From positions 744,001 to 808,000 of the forward strand of contig NZ_WEGH01000004.1 in the NCBI RefSeq assembly GCF_009604375.1: 64,000 nucleotides of DNA. Reading direction: 5' to 3'. Both the position numbers and the translations under genes were made by a program. Numbering within the stretch: the stretch's first letter is position 1; every line of letters begins with the position of its first letter. The stretch is from Actinomadura macrotermitis. GTDB lineage: Bacteria; Actinomycetota; Actinomycetes; Streptosporangiales; Streptosporangiaceae. The notes below the pieces were generated by a model that was given only the letters and a program-made list of their open reading frames with translations, was not told where the DNA came from and ran no database searches. This document shows positions 55,747 through 63,436 of this stretch, piece after piece.

Positions 55747-57360
55747 ATGTCCGAGGTCCACGTCCCCGTCCTGATCGCCGGCGGCGGCACGGTCGGCCTG
55801 TCCACTGCGCTGTTCCTGGCCCACCACGGCGTCGCGCCCCTGGTCGCGGAAGGCCAGGACGGCCCCTCGGTCCACCCCCGCGCCACCGGCGTCGGCCCGC
55901 GCACCGTGGAGTTCCTCCGCGAGGTCGGCATCGAGGACGCGGTGAACGCCGTGGCCGTCGACATGTCCGCGGGCAACCTCGGCAAGATCTCCGCCGAGAC
56001 GCTCGCCCAGGCCGTCCTGCCCGAGCCCCCGCCGCGTCCCCACCAGGTCGCGCAGGCGTACGGCAGGGTCAGCCCGGGCGCGCTGCGCGGCACCTGCCCG
56101 CAGAACCGGCTGGACGCGGTGCTGCTGCGGGAGGCGACCGCACGCGGCGCGGACGTGCGGTACTCGACCCGGCTGGTGTCCTTCAAGCAGGACGCGGACG
56201 GCGTCACCGCGACCCTCGCCGGCCCCGCCGGCACCCAGGTCGTCCGGGCGTCCTACCTGGTGGCCGCCGACGGCGCGCGCAGCGGCGTCCGCGACGCGCT
56301 CGGCATCGGCACGACCGGCCCCGGCGCGCTCGGCACCCCCAAGATGAACATCCTGTTCCGGGCCGATCTCACCCCCTACACCCAGGGCCGCTCGTTCGTC
56401 GGGTGCGACATCACCACCCCCGCCTCCCCCGGCATGCTGCTGACCGTGGACGGGGAGAAGGAGTGGACCTTCCACGTCGCCTACGACCCCGAGGCGGGCG
56501 CGTCCCCGGCGGACTTCACGCCCGGGCGCTGCCGCGAGCTGGTCCGCGCCGCGATCGGCGACCCCGGTCTCGACGTGGAGGTGCTCAGCGTCCTGCCCTG
56601 GCGGGTGCGGGGCCTGCTCGCCGACCGCTTCCAGGACGGCCGGGTGTTCCTGGCCGGGGACGCCGCCCACGCCGTCCCGCCCCTCGGCGCGTTCGGCATG
56701 AACACCGGCGTCGCCGACGCGCACAACCTGGCGTGGAAGCTGGCCGCCGTCCTGGACGGCCGCGCCGGCCCCGCCCTCCTGACCACCTACGAGGCCGAGC
56801 GGCGCCCGGTCGCGGCGCTGACCCTGGACCAGGCGATGCGGCGCCTGCCCGACCCGCGCCTGCACTGGGGTTCCGGGCCGGAGGTGGCGGCCGCGCGCGC
56901 CGCGGCCGGGGTGCTGAACGCGCCGGTCGTGCAGCTCGGCTACCGCTACGACTCCGCAGCGATCATCGATCCGCGGCCGGACCTGCCTTCGGCCGAGGAC
57001 GTGGAACCCGCCCTGGACGGCTCCCCCGGCTCCCGCGTCCCCCACGTCTGGCTGGAGCGCGACGGCCGCCGCGTCTCCACCCTGGACCTGCTGGAATCAC
57101 GTTTCACCGTGCTCACCGGCCCCGCCGGCGACGGCTGGGTCCAGGCCGCGCGCGGCCTCGGCGCGGGCCTCGCCGCACACCGCATCGTCCACGACACCGA
57201 GGGCCGGTGGCCGCACGTCGCCGGCCTCGAAGCCGACGGCGCGCTCCTGGTCCGTCCCGACGGTTTCGTCGCCTGGCGCTCCCCCGCCATGACGGAGAAC
57301 CCCGCCGCCGCCCTGGCGACCGCCCTCGACCGCGTCCTGGCGCGCACGGCCGGCCGCTGA
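55747..57360 (+). CDS. FAD-dependent aromatic monooxygenase (PHBH/TetX class)
   Basis: 537 residues. FAD motifs: VLIAGGGTVGLSTALFLAHHG, VAADGARSGVRDALG (DG motif) and RVFLAGDAAHAVPPLGAFGMNTGVADAHNLAWKLA (GD motif). A thioredoxin-like C-terminal domain (about 440-537) is present, as in polyketide hydroxylases and 3-(3-hydroxyphenyl)propionate-type enzymes. AAGGAGGA precedes the ATG. Hydroxylates an aromatic or drug-like substrate, under the divergent TetR. Confidence 0.92.
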   Translation: MSEVHVPVLIAGGGTVGLSTALFLAHHGVAPLVAEGQDGPSVHPRATGVGPRTVEFLREVGIEDAVNAVAVDMSAGNLGKISAETLAQAVLPEPPPRPHQVAQAYGRVSPGALRGTCPQNRLDAVLLREATARGADVRYSTRLVSFKQDADGVTATLAGPAGTQVVRASYLVAADGARSGVRDALGIGTTGPGALGTPKMNILFRADLTPYTQGRSFVGCDITTPASPGMLLTVDGEKEWTFHVAYDPEAGASPADFTPGRCRELVRAAIGDPGLDVEVLSVLPWRVRGLLADRFQDGRVFLAGDAAHAVPPLGAFGMNTGVADAHNLAWKLAAVLDGRAGPALLTTYEAERRPVAALTLDQAMRRLPDPRLHWGSGPEVAAARAAAGVLNAPVVQLGYRYDSAAIIDPRPDLPSAEDVEPALDGSPGSRVPHVWLERDGRRVSTLDLLESRFTVLTGPAGDGWVQAARGLGAGLAAHRIVHDTEGRWPHVAGLEADGALLVRPDGFVAWRSPAMTENPAAALATALDRVLARTAGR

Positions 57361-57385
57361 CACTCCGGGACACGGGCCGAGGGCC

Positions 57386-58063
57386 TCACTCCCGGCGCGC
57401 GCCGTCCTCCGCCGCGCGGACCCCGTGCGCTTCGTGGAAGACGTTGCGCTCCCGGGCGCGCCGGCCCGGGTGGCGCCGCTCCTCCGCCGGGTACCCGACC
57501 GACATCAGCAGCGCGATGGCCAGGTCGTCCCGGTCGCCGATCCCGATCACCTTCTTCACCTTCGCCTCGTCCCAGCCGTTCATGGGCGAGGTCGCCAGGC
57601 CCAGCTCCGTGGCGGCGAGCATCACGAAGGAGGCCGCGATCATGGCGTCCTTGACCGCGTACTCGCGGAGCAGGCCGCGGCGGTCCAGGTCCTGCTGGAA
57701 CTCCCGCGACGCGGCGGCGAACATCGCGGCGAACTCCTCGCTCCACGCCCCGCTCCGCCGCGCCTGCTCGTGGACGTCGCCGTGGTCGTCGCGCCAGGAC
57801 TGCGGCTCGGCGACGAAGACCAGGACGACCGGGGCCTCCTGCGGCTGCGGCTGGCCCCCGGTGGCCCAGGCCAGCCCCGCGCGGCCCTCGTCCCCGGTCA
57901 CCGCCACGATCGAGCGGTCCTGGAGGTTCCAGCTGCTGGGGGCCTCGACGGCGAGATCGAGGAGCGCGTCGAGCGCGTCCCGCGGGACCGGGTCGGGCAG
58001 ATAGTGGCGGACGGTGCGGCGGGTGCGGATGGCCTCCGCGACGGACATCGTGGGACTCGTCAT
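57386..58063 (-). CDS. Nitroreductase family protein
   Basis: 225 residues. Motifs: SVAEAIRTRRTVRHYLPDPVP, AVEAPSSWNLQDRSIVAV, VKDAMIAASFVMLAATELGLATSPMNGWDEAKVKKVIG and LLMSVGYPAEERR. FMN- and NAD(P)H-dependent reduction of nitro or quinone compounds is expected. Divergent from an HxlR regulator, a very common pairing for nitroreductases. Confidence 0.9.
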   Translation of the reverse strand: MTSPTMSVAEAIRTRRTVRHYLPDPVPRDALDALLDLAVEAPSSWNLQDRSIVAVTGDEGRAGLAWATGGQPQPQEAPVVLVFVAEPQSWRDDHGDVHEQARRSGAWSEEFAAMFAAASREFQQDLDRRGLLREYAVKDAMIAASFVMLAATELGLATSPMNGWDEAKVKKVIGIGDRDDLAIALLMSVGYPAEERRHPGRRARERNVFHEAHGVRAAEDGARRE

Positions 58064-58076
58064 GCCACTAACTATT

Positions 58077-58091
58077 AGAGAGTCACTCTCT
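58077..58091. promoter_or_regulatory. Palindrome upstream of nitroreductase
   Basis: AGAGAGT-C-ACTCTCT, perfect 7-bp arms with one central base, 13 bases before the nitroreductase start on the minus strand. Likely HxlR operator. Confidence 0.65.
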
Positions 58092-58114
58092 TTCAGGAAG
58101 AGGGCACCTGAAAG
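58090..58114. promoter_or_regulatory. Inverted repeat upstream of hxlR gene
   Basis: CTTTCAGG and CCTGAAAG, perfect 8-bp arms with 9 bases between, ending 17 bases before the HxlR ATG. May be a second operator or part of the promoter. Confidence 0.55.
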
Positions 58115-58131
58115 TGCGTTACCCTCCCCGC

Positions 58132-58518
58132 ATGAAGACCACCGTGGAATCGTCCGGGCTGCCGGCCGACGTCTACTCCGCGAAGTGCCCGACCCGCCAG
58201 GTCATCGACCACATCTCCGGCAAGTGGACCATCCTGGTCGTGGACGCCCTCACCGAGGGCACCCAGCGCTATACCGACCTGTACCGCCGCATCGAGGGCG
58301 TGTCGCAGAAGATGCTCACCCAGACGCTGCGCGGCCTCGAGGCCGACGGGTTCGTCTCCCGCCGGGTGCACCCCACCGTCCCGCCCCGGGTCGACTACGA
58401 CCTGACCGAGCTCGGCCGCAGCCTCGCCGAGCCGATCGCCGCGCTCCGCCGGTGGACGGAGACGCACATCAACGAGATCGAACGCGCCCGCGCCCGGGTG
58501 GCCGGGGAAACCGGCTGA
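58132..58518 (+). CDS. HxlR family transcription regulator
   Basis: 128 residues. The family Cys motif SAKCPTRQVIDHISGKWTIL is at the N-terminus, and the winged helix YTDLYRRIEGVSQKMLTQTLRGLEADGFVSR follows. Some HxlR proteins sense electrophiles or thiol oxidation through this Cys. It should regulate the divergent nitroreductase. The ATG at 58132 fits the family start better than 58114. Confidence 0.92.
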   Translation: MKTTVESSGLPADVYSAKCPTRQVIDHISGKWTILVVDALTEGTQRYTDLYRRIEGVSQKMLTQTLRGLEADGFVSRRVHPTVPPRVDYDLTELGRSLAEPIAALRRWTETHINEIERARARVAGETG

Positions 58519-58621
58519 GCGGCCGCCCCGGAGAACAGCGGGCCTGACGCGGGCGGGTGCCGGCGCACGCCCGCACCCCTCGCCCCCGGCAGGCGCCGAT
58601 CGGGCTCCTGGGGCAGCGCAC

Positions 58622-58906
58622 TCATTCCGAAGGTGCGGTCTTCCGGGTCCTGCCGTCGGCGCGGAGGGCGGCGATCAGCCATTCGGAGCCGGGGACCGCC
58701 GGCGGCTGGGGCAGCCGGCCGTTGATGATCGCCAGTAGCTGCCAGTACCGCTCCACCCGGGCGTCGACGAACGTCTCCAGTTGTTCAAGGATGCGGGCCC
58801 GCTGCGCTGTGGGGGTGTCGGGCGCGATGATGCGATCGAGGACGGGGACGGCCTCGGCGGAGTCGGGCGGGATGCCCTCGGCAAGGGCCTGCCCGGCGTG
58901 GTCAAG
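58622..58906 (-). pseudogene. 3' remnant of a MerR-type regulator gene
   Basis: In one minus-strand frame about 95 codons read ...LDHAGQALAEGIPPDSAEA, then RVERYWQLLAIINGRLP and SEWLIAALRADG, ending at a TGA (58622-58624). This is the usual C-terminal end of MerR-family regulators of Streptomyces type. No usable start and no DNA-binding domain are present. The frame fades into the nrdJ terminator. I infer a truncated, dead gene. Confidence 0.65.
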
Positions 58907-58939
58907 CCGGCCGGGCGACGCGGCGCCTGCGGCACGGCA

Positions 58940-58977
58940 AGAGCGGGGAGCCGGCCCGCCGCCGGACTCCCCGCTCT
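58940..58977 (-). terminator. Terminator of the nrdR-nrdJ operon
   Basis: Arms AGAGCGGGGAG and CTCCCCGCTCT pair perfectly, with a further CCGGC/GCCGG inside. The hairpin lies 35 bases past the nrdJ stop. Confidence 0.8.
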
Positions 58978-59011
58978 GACCAGGCGTTTCACGCCCGGGT
59001 GGTGCTCACTT

Positions 59012-61843
59012 TCAGCTGCAGCCGCTGGTGGAACCGCAGCCCTCGCAGACGTAGCAGCTGCCGGCCGGGCGCATCTTCGTGCCGCAGGTCATGCAGAGCG
59101 GCGCGTCGGCGGTGCGGCCCTGGCGGCTCTCGATGACCTCCATCGACGAGCGCGCCGCGCCCGGGGCCTGCGCCGGGGCGGCCGGGGCCGGTGCGGCCGG
59201 GGCGGCGATCGGCGCCGACTGGGCGAGCATGTCGTGCTCGACCTGGTTGTCGGCGTGCAGCGTCGCCGGGTCCTCGCCGTTGGCCTGCATCGCCCGCTCC
59301 TCGGCGGTGAAGATGCCGAGCTCGGCGCGCTGCTCGAACGGCATGTTGTCCAGCGCGAGGCGGCGGAAGATGTAGTCCATCACCGAGGTGGCCATGCGGA
59401 TGTCGGGGTCGTCGGTCATGCCGGCGGGCTCGAAGCGCATGTTGGTGAACTTCTCCACCCAGGTCTCCAGCGGCACGCCGTACTGGAGGCTGATGGAGAT
59501 GGCCATGGAGAAGGCGTCCATCACGCCGGCCAGGGTGGAGCCCTGCTTGCCGAGCTTGAGGAAGACCTCGCCGAGGCCGTCGTCGGGGTAGGACGAGGCC
59601 GTCATGTAGCCCTCGGCGCCCGCGACGGAGAAGCGGGTGACGGTCGCCGGGCGCTGCTTGGGCAGCCGGCGGCGGACCGGGCGCACCTCGGCCGGCGCGG
59701 CCGGGGCGGCGGCGGCCTTCGGCTCCTCCTTCTTGCCCGCGGCCGACAGCGGCTGGCCGACCTTGCAGTTGTCGCGGTAGATCGCCAGCGCCTTCAGGCC
59801 GAGCTTCCAGCCCTCGTAGTAGACCTTCTCGATGTCCTCGATGGTGGCCTGCTCGGGCATGTTGACGGTCTTGGAGATCGCGCCGGACAGGAACGGCTGG
59901 ACGGCCGCCATCATCCGCACGTGCCCCATCGGGCTGATCGCCCGCTCGCCCATCGCGCAGTCGAACACCTCGTAGTGCTCGGGGCGAAGGCCCGGGGCGT
60001 CCACGACGTGGCCGTTCTCGGAGATGTACTCGACGATCGCCTCGATCTGCTCCTGCTGGTAGCCGAGCTTGTCCAGGGCGCGCGGCACCGTGTGGTTGAC
60101 GATCTGCATCGAGCCGCCGCCGACGAGCTTCTTGAACTTCACCAGCGCCAGGTCGGGCTCGATGCCGGTGGTGTCGCAGTCCATCATCAGGCCGATGGTG
60201 CCGGTCGGCGCGAGCAGCGACGCCTGGGCGTTGCGGTAGCCGTGCTTCTCGCCGGCCTTCAGGCACTCCTGCCACTGCCGGGTCGCCGCGGCGACGATGG
60301 ACTTGTCCATCTCGTCCAGCGGGCGGATCTCGTCGTTGGCGGCGGCGTGCTTGCGCATGACGCGCTTGTGCGCCTCGGCGTTGCGGGCGTAGCCGGCGTA
60401 CGGGCCGACGACGCCGGCGATCTCGGCGGAGCGGCGGTAGGCGACGCCGGTCATCAGCGAGGTGATCGCGGCGGCGAGGCCGCGGCCGCCGTCGGAGTCG
60501 TAGGCGTGGCCGGTGGCCATCAGCAGCGCGCCGAGGTTGGCGTAGCCGATGCCGAGCTGGCGGTAGTCGCGGGTGGTCCGCGCGATCGGCTCGGTCGGGA
60601 AGTCGGCGAAGGTGATGGAGATGTCCATCGCCGTGATGACCAGCTCGGTGAGCTTGACGAAGCGCTCGGTGTCGAAGACGTTGCCCGCGCCGAGGAACTT
60701 CAGCAGGTTGATGCTGGCCAGGTTGCAGGAGGAGTTGTCCAGCGACATGTACTCCGAGCACGGGTTGGACGCGGTGATGCGGCCCGTCTCGGGGTTGGTG
60801 TGCCAGTCGTTGATGACGTCGTCGTACTGGATGCCGGGGTCGGCGCACTCCCAGGCGGCCTTGGCCATGAGCCGGAACAGCTCCTTGGCCTTGACGGTCT
60901 CCACGACCTCGCCGGTCATCCGGGCGCGCAGCGCGAACTCGCCGTCGGTCTCCACCGCGCGCATGAACTCGTCGGAGACGCGGACGGAGTTGTTGGCGTT
61001 CTGGTACTGGACGCTGCCGATGTCCTTGCCGCCGAGGTCCATGTCGAACCCGGCGTCGCGCAGGGCCCGGATCTTGTCCTCTTCGCGGGCCTTGGTCTCG
61101 ATGAACTCGGCGATGTCGGGGTGGTCGACGTCCAGCACGACCATCTTGGCGGCGCGGCGGGTGGCGCCGCCCGACTTGATCGTCCCGGCGGAGGCGTCGG
61201 CGCCGCGCATGAACGACACCGGGCCGCTGGCGGTGCCGCCGGACGACAGCAGCTCCTTGGACGAGCGGATCCGCGACAGGTTCAGGCCGGCGCCCGACCC
61301 GCCCTTGAAGATGATCCCCTCCTCCTTGTACCAGTCCAGGATCGACTCCATCGTGTCGTCGACCGAGAGGATGAAGCAGGCCGAGACCTGCTGCGGCGAC
61401 TTGGTGCCGACGTTGAACCAGACCGGCGAGTTGAAGCTGAACATCTGGTGCGCGAGCGCGTAGGTCAGCTCGTGCTCGAAGATCTCGGCGTCCTCGGGCG
61501 TGGCGAAGTAGCCGTGCTCGCGGCCGGTGCCGACGTACATCCGCACGACCCGGTCGATGAGCTGCTTCAGGCTCCACTCGCGGGCCGGCGTGCCGACGGC
61601 GCCGCGGAAGTACTTGGACGTCACGATGTTGACGGCGTTCAGCGACCAGAAGTCGGGGAACTCCACCCCGCGCTGCTCGAAGTTGACCGAGCCGTCCCGC
61701 CAGTTGGTCATGACCACGTCACGACGCTCCCAGCGGATCTCGTCGTACGGGTGCACGCCGGGCGTGGTGAAGATCCGCTCCATCTTCAGCCCCTTGCGGC
61801 CCCCCTTGCCGCGCCGGGCCGCCGAGCTCACCGTCTCCGTCAT
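59012..61843 (-). CDS. nrdJ: Vitamin B12-dependent (class II) ribonucleotide reductase
   Basis: 943 residues. Converts ribonucleotides to deoxyribonucleotides with adenosylcobalamin. Class II motifs: FSFNSPVWFNVG, SACFILSVDDTMESI, FKGGSGAGLNLSRIRSSKE, NPCSEY, SSCNLASINLLKF and the finger LLAPTGTIGLMMDCDTTG. The C-terminus has CMTCGTKM and YVCEGCGSTSGCS, redox-active or zinc-binding Cys. A Pro/Ala linker precedes it. Start ATG at 61843 (MTETVSSAARRGKGG) has GGGGGAAGAGG upstream. It follows nrdR with a 117-base gap and is probably co-transcribed. Confidence 0.96.
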   Translation of the reverse strand: MTETVSSAARRGKGGRKGLKMERIFTTPGVHPYDEIRWERRDVVMTNWRDGSVNFEQRGVEFPDFWSLNAVNIVTSKYFRGAVGTPAREWSLKQLIDRVVRMYVGTGREHGYFATPEDAEIFEHELTYALAHQMFSFNSPVWFNVGTKSPQQVSACFILSVDDTMESILDWYKEEGIIFKGGSGAGLNLSRIRSSKELLSSGGTASGPVSFMRGADASAGTIKSGGATRRAAKMVVLDVDHPDIAEFIETKAREEDKIRALRDAGFDMDLGGKDIGSVQYQNANNSVRVSDEFMRAVETDGEFALRARMTGEVVETVKAKELFRLMAKAAWECADPGIQYDDVINDWHTNPETGRITASNPCSEYMSLDNSSCNLASINLLKFLGAGNVFDTERFVKLTELVITAMDISITFADFPTEPIARTTRDYRQLGIGYANLGALLMATGHAYDSDGGRGLAAAITSLMTGVAYRRSAEIAGVVGPYAGYARNAEAHKRVMRKHAAANDEIRPLDEMDKSIVAAATRQWQECLKAGEKHGYRNAQASLLAPTGTIGLMMDCDTTGIEPDLALVKFKKLVGGGSMQIVNHTVPRALDKLGYQQEQIEAIVEYISENGHVVDAPGLRPEHYEVFDCAMGERAISPMGHVRMMAAVQPFLSGAISKTVNMPEQATIEDIEKVYYEGWKLGLKALAIYRDNCKVGQPLSAAGKKEEPKAAAAPAAPAEVRPVRRRLPKQRPATVTRFSVAGAEGYMTASSYPDDGLGEVFLKLGKQGSTLAGVMDAFSMAISISLQYGVPLETWVEKFTNMRFEPAGMTDDPDIRMATSVMDYIFRRLALDNMPFEQRAELGIFTAEERAMQANGEDPATLHADNQVEHDMLAQSAPIAAPAAPAPAAPAQAPGAARSSMEVIESRQGRTADAPLCMTCGTKMRPAGSCYVCEGCGSTSGCS

Positions 61844-61960
61844 CGCCTCTTCCCCCTCCGGGCCCTCCCGCCGGGCCCTGTTCAGGTACAACCCCGCCCA
61901 CCGCCGGCCCATGCCGTCCGGGGCGCTGTGAAATGTGTCGAATGCCTGTGCAGTTGCGCG

Positions 61961-62437
61961 TCAGTGCGGCGGCGGGGCGGGTTCCTCCGCGGAACCGGCC
62001 CGCCGCAGTGCCTCTATCTCCCGCGCGAAGTCCTCCAGCGACTCGAAGCCCCGGTAGACCGAGGCGAATCGCAGGTAGGCGACCTCGTCGAGCTCGCCGA
62101 GCGGCCCGAGGATCGCCAGCCCCACCTCGTGTGAGGGGATCTCCGCGGCGCCGGTCGCGCGCAGCGCCTCCTCGACCCGCTGGCCGAGCTTGGCGAGCGC
62201 GTCCTCGCCCACCGGGCGGCCCTGGCAGGCCCGGCGCACCCCGGCGACGATCTTGTCGCGGGAGAACGGCTCGGTGACCCCGCTGCGCTTGGCCACCATG
62301 AGGAGCACGTTCTCCTGGGTGGTGAACCGCTTGCCGCACTCCGGGCACGAGCGGCGCCGCCGGATGGCGGCGCCGTCGTCGGTGGAGCGGCTGTCGATCA
62401 CCTTGGTGTCGGGGTTACGGCAGAACGGGCAGTGCAC
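61961..62437 (-). CDS. nrdR: NrdR, repressor of ribonucleotide reductase genes
   Basis: 158 residues. N-terminal zinc ribbon [16 protein letters not shown] ... [10 protein letters not shown], then an ATP-cone ([22 protein letters not shown]). It binds NrdR boxes when loaded with ATP/dATP and represses nrd genes. GTG at 62437 with GGGAGGGAGG upstream. Two likely NrdR boxes lie in its own promoter region, so the operon is autoregulated. Confidence 0.96.
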   Translation of the reverse strand: MHCPFCRNPDTKVIDSRSTDDGAAIRRRRSCPECGKRFTTQENVLLMVAKRSGVTEPFSRDKIVAGVRRACQGRPVGEDALAKLGQRVEEALRATGAAEIPSHEVGLAILGPLGELDEVAYLRFASVYRGFESLEDFAREIEALRRAGSAEEPAPPPH

Positions 62438-62480
62438 CGCGCTCCCTCCCTCCCGACACGCCGGTTCCCAAGAACCGACC

Positions 62481-62501
62481 GCAGGCACAATTTGTGCCTG
62501 C
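62481..62501. promoter_or_regulatory. NrdR box, proximal
   Basis: Perfect 10-bp arms GCAGGCACAA and TTGTGCCTGC around one base. On the gene strand the core GGCACAAATTGTGCC fits the NrdR consensus (ACA..CAAT..TTG..GT). Centre is 31 bases from the distal box. Confidence 0.75.
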
Positions 62502-62514
62502 TGTTGCCGATGTG

Positions 62515-62529
62515 ACTACTAGATGTTGT
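62515..62529. promoter_or_regulatory. NrdR box, distal
   Basis: On the minus strand ACAACATCTAGTAGT, close to actinomycete NrdR boxes. It begins next to a TTGACC-like -35 (62530-62535), so bound NrdR would block RNA polymerase. Spacing to the proximal box is 31 bases, the three-turn spacing known for NrdR pairs. Confidence 0.75.
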
Positions 62530-62724
62530 GGTCAACGGTAGGGCTCGGCAGAGGGCTTCGCAACCTGGAACCGGGGGGTCCGCGCGTCCCCCCTGGTCAC
62601 GTCGGCCATGCCGGACGCGGCCCCGGCGTGTCGCGCTCACACGATCACTCCCGGCGACCGGATCGCCTGCTTCACTACCCCGCCTGACCTGCCCGAACAC
62701 CCTGCCAGGGGTTCGTGGCACGGT

Positions 62725-63237
62725 TCAGCGCACGGGCACGCGCAGCCGCTGCCCGGGCTGGATGATGGAGCCGGAGAGGCCGTTGAGGTCGGTGATGCGG
62801 CGGACGGTGACGCGGGGGTCGGCGTGCGGGTCGGCCCGCACCGCGATCTCCCAGAGCGTCTCGCCTGGCTCGACGACGACGGAGTACACCTTAGGGCCAC
62901 CGGGGGCTTGATCGTTCACCGGCCGCGCACCGCCGGACCGGGCCTGCGCCCAGTGCCCGGCGGCGAGCCAGAGGATCAGCAGCAGGACGCCCGCGGCGAA
63001 GGAGATCAACACCACACGCCCGCGCCGGGTGAGCCGCAGGCCGGCCGGCTCGCGCGCGGGCGGCGCCGGGCGGGCCGCGGCCGGGCGCGCCGGGGCGGGC
63101 CGCCGGATCTCCCCCGGGCCGATGTCGGCGAGCCGGACGCGCCGCGCCACGGGCCGCCGGGCCCCGCCCGCCGCCCGCGCCGGCCCGCACCTCCCGGCCG
63201 CGCCATACGCCACCGTGTGCCGCCGCGTTCCGGACAT
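62725..63237 (-). CDS. LysM-domain membrane protein, SOS-linked division regulator candidate
   Basis: 170 residues. A cytosolic Pro/Arg-rich N-terminus (1-70), one transmembrane helix (VVLISFAAGVLLLILWLAAG, about 75-94) and an extracellular LysM domain (YSVVVEPGETLWEIAVRADP ... NGLSGSIIQPGQRLRVPV). It is divergent from lexA with SOS boxes in between, and next to nrdR, the same order as Rv2719c (ChiZ) in Mycobacterium tuberculosis. Those proteins slow division during the SOS response. Confidence 0.88.
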   Translation of the reverse strand: MSGTRRHTVAYGAAGRCGPARAAGGARRPVARRVRLADIGPGEIRRPAPARPAAARPAPPAREPAGLRLTRRGRVVLISFAAGVLLLILWLAAGHWAQARSGGARPVNDQAPGGPKVYSVVVEPGETLWEIAVRADPHADPRVTVRRITDLNGLSGSIIQPGQRLRVPVR

Positions 63238-63294
63238 CTACGGCACCCCCCTCGCGACCAGCCGACCACCGACGCGCTTCGAATGAATTTTCGA

Positions 63295-63310
63295 TCGAAC
63301 GTCTGTACGA
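63295..63310. promoter_or_regulatory. SOS box 1 (LysM gene side)
   Basis: TCGAAC-GTCT-GTACGA, one mismatch from the actinobacterial LexA consensus TCGAAC-N4-GTTCGA, 58 bases before the LysM start. Confidence 0.8.
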
Positions 63311-63350
63311 TGTTCTACAACAGGACGGCGCGCAATGGCGAGGCCCAACT

Positions 63351-63366
63351 TCGAACAATTGTTTGA
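63351..63366. promoter_or_regulatory. SOS box 2 (lexA side)
   Basis: TCGAAC-AATT-GTTTGA, one mismatch from the LexA consensus. It overlaps the lexA -35 by 4 bases, so LexA would shut its own promoter. Confidence 0.88.
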
Positions 63367-63391
63367 TCATCCGGCTCGAACGCGATACCGT
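63363..63391 (+). promoter_or_regulatory. lexA promoter
   Basis: -35 TTGATC and -10 TACCGT with a 17-base spacer, about 45 bases before the lexA ATG. Confidence 0.65.
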
Positions 63392-63436
63392 CCCATGACA
63401 AGGAGTGACGGCCCACGCGTCTGGAGGCGACGAGCG

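Noticed and set aside
58781-62134. 1117-codon plus-strand frame opposite nrdJ
   Set aside because: Asp/Val/His/Gly-rich shadow of the nrdJ minus-strand codons, without any family motif.
61844-62540. B12 riboswitch for nrdRJ
   Set aside because: No B12-box or multi-stem layout could be seen; the region is explained by NrdR boxes and a short leader.
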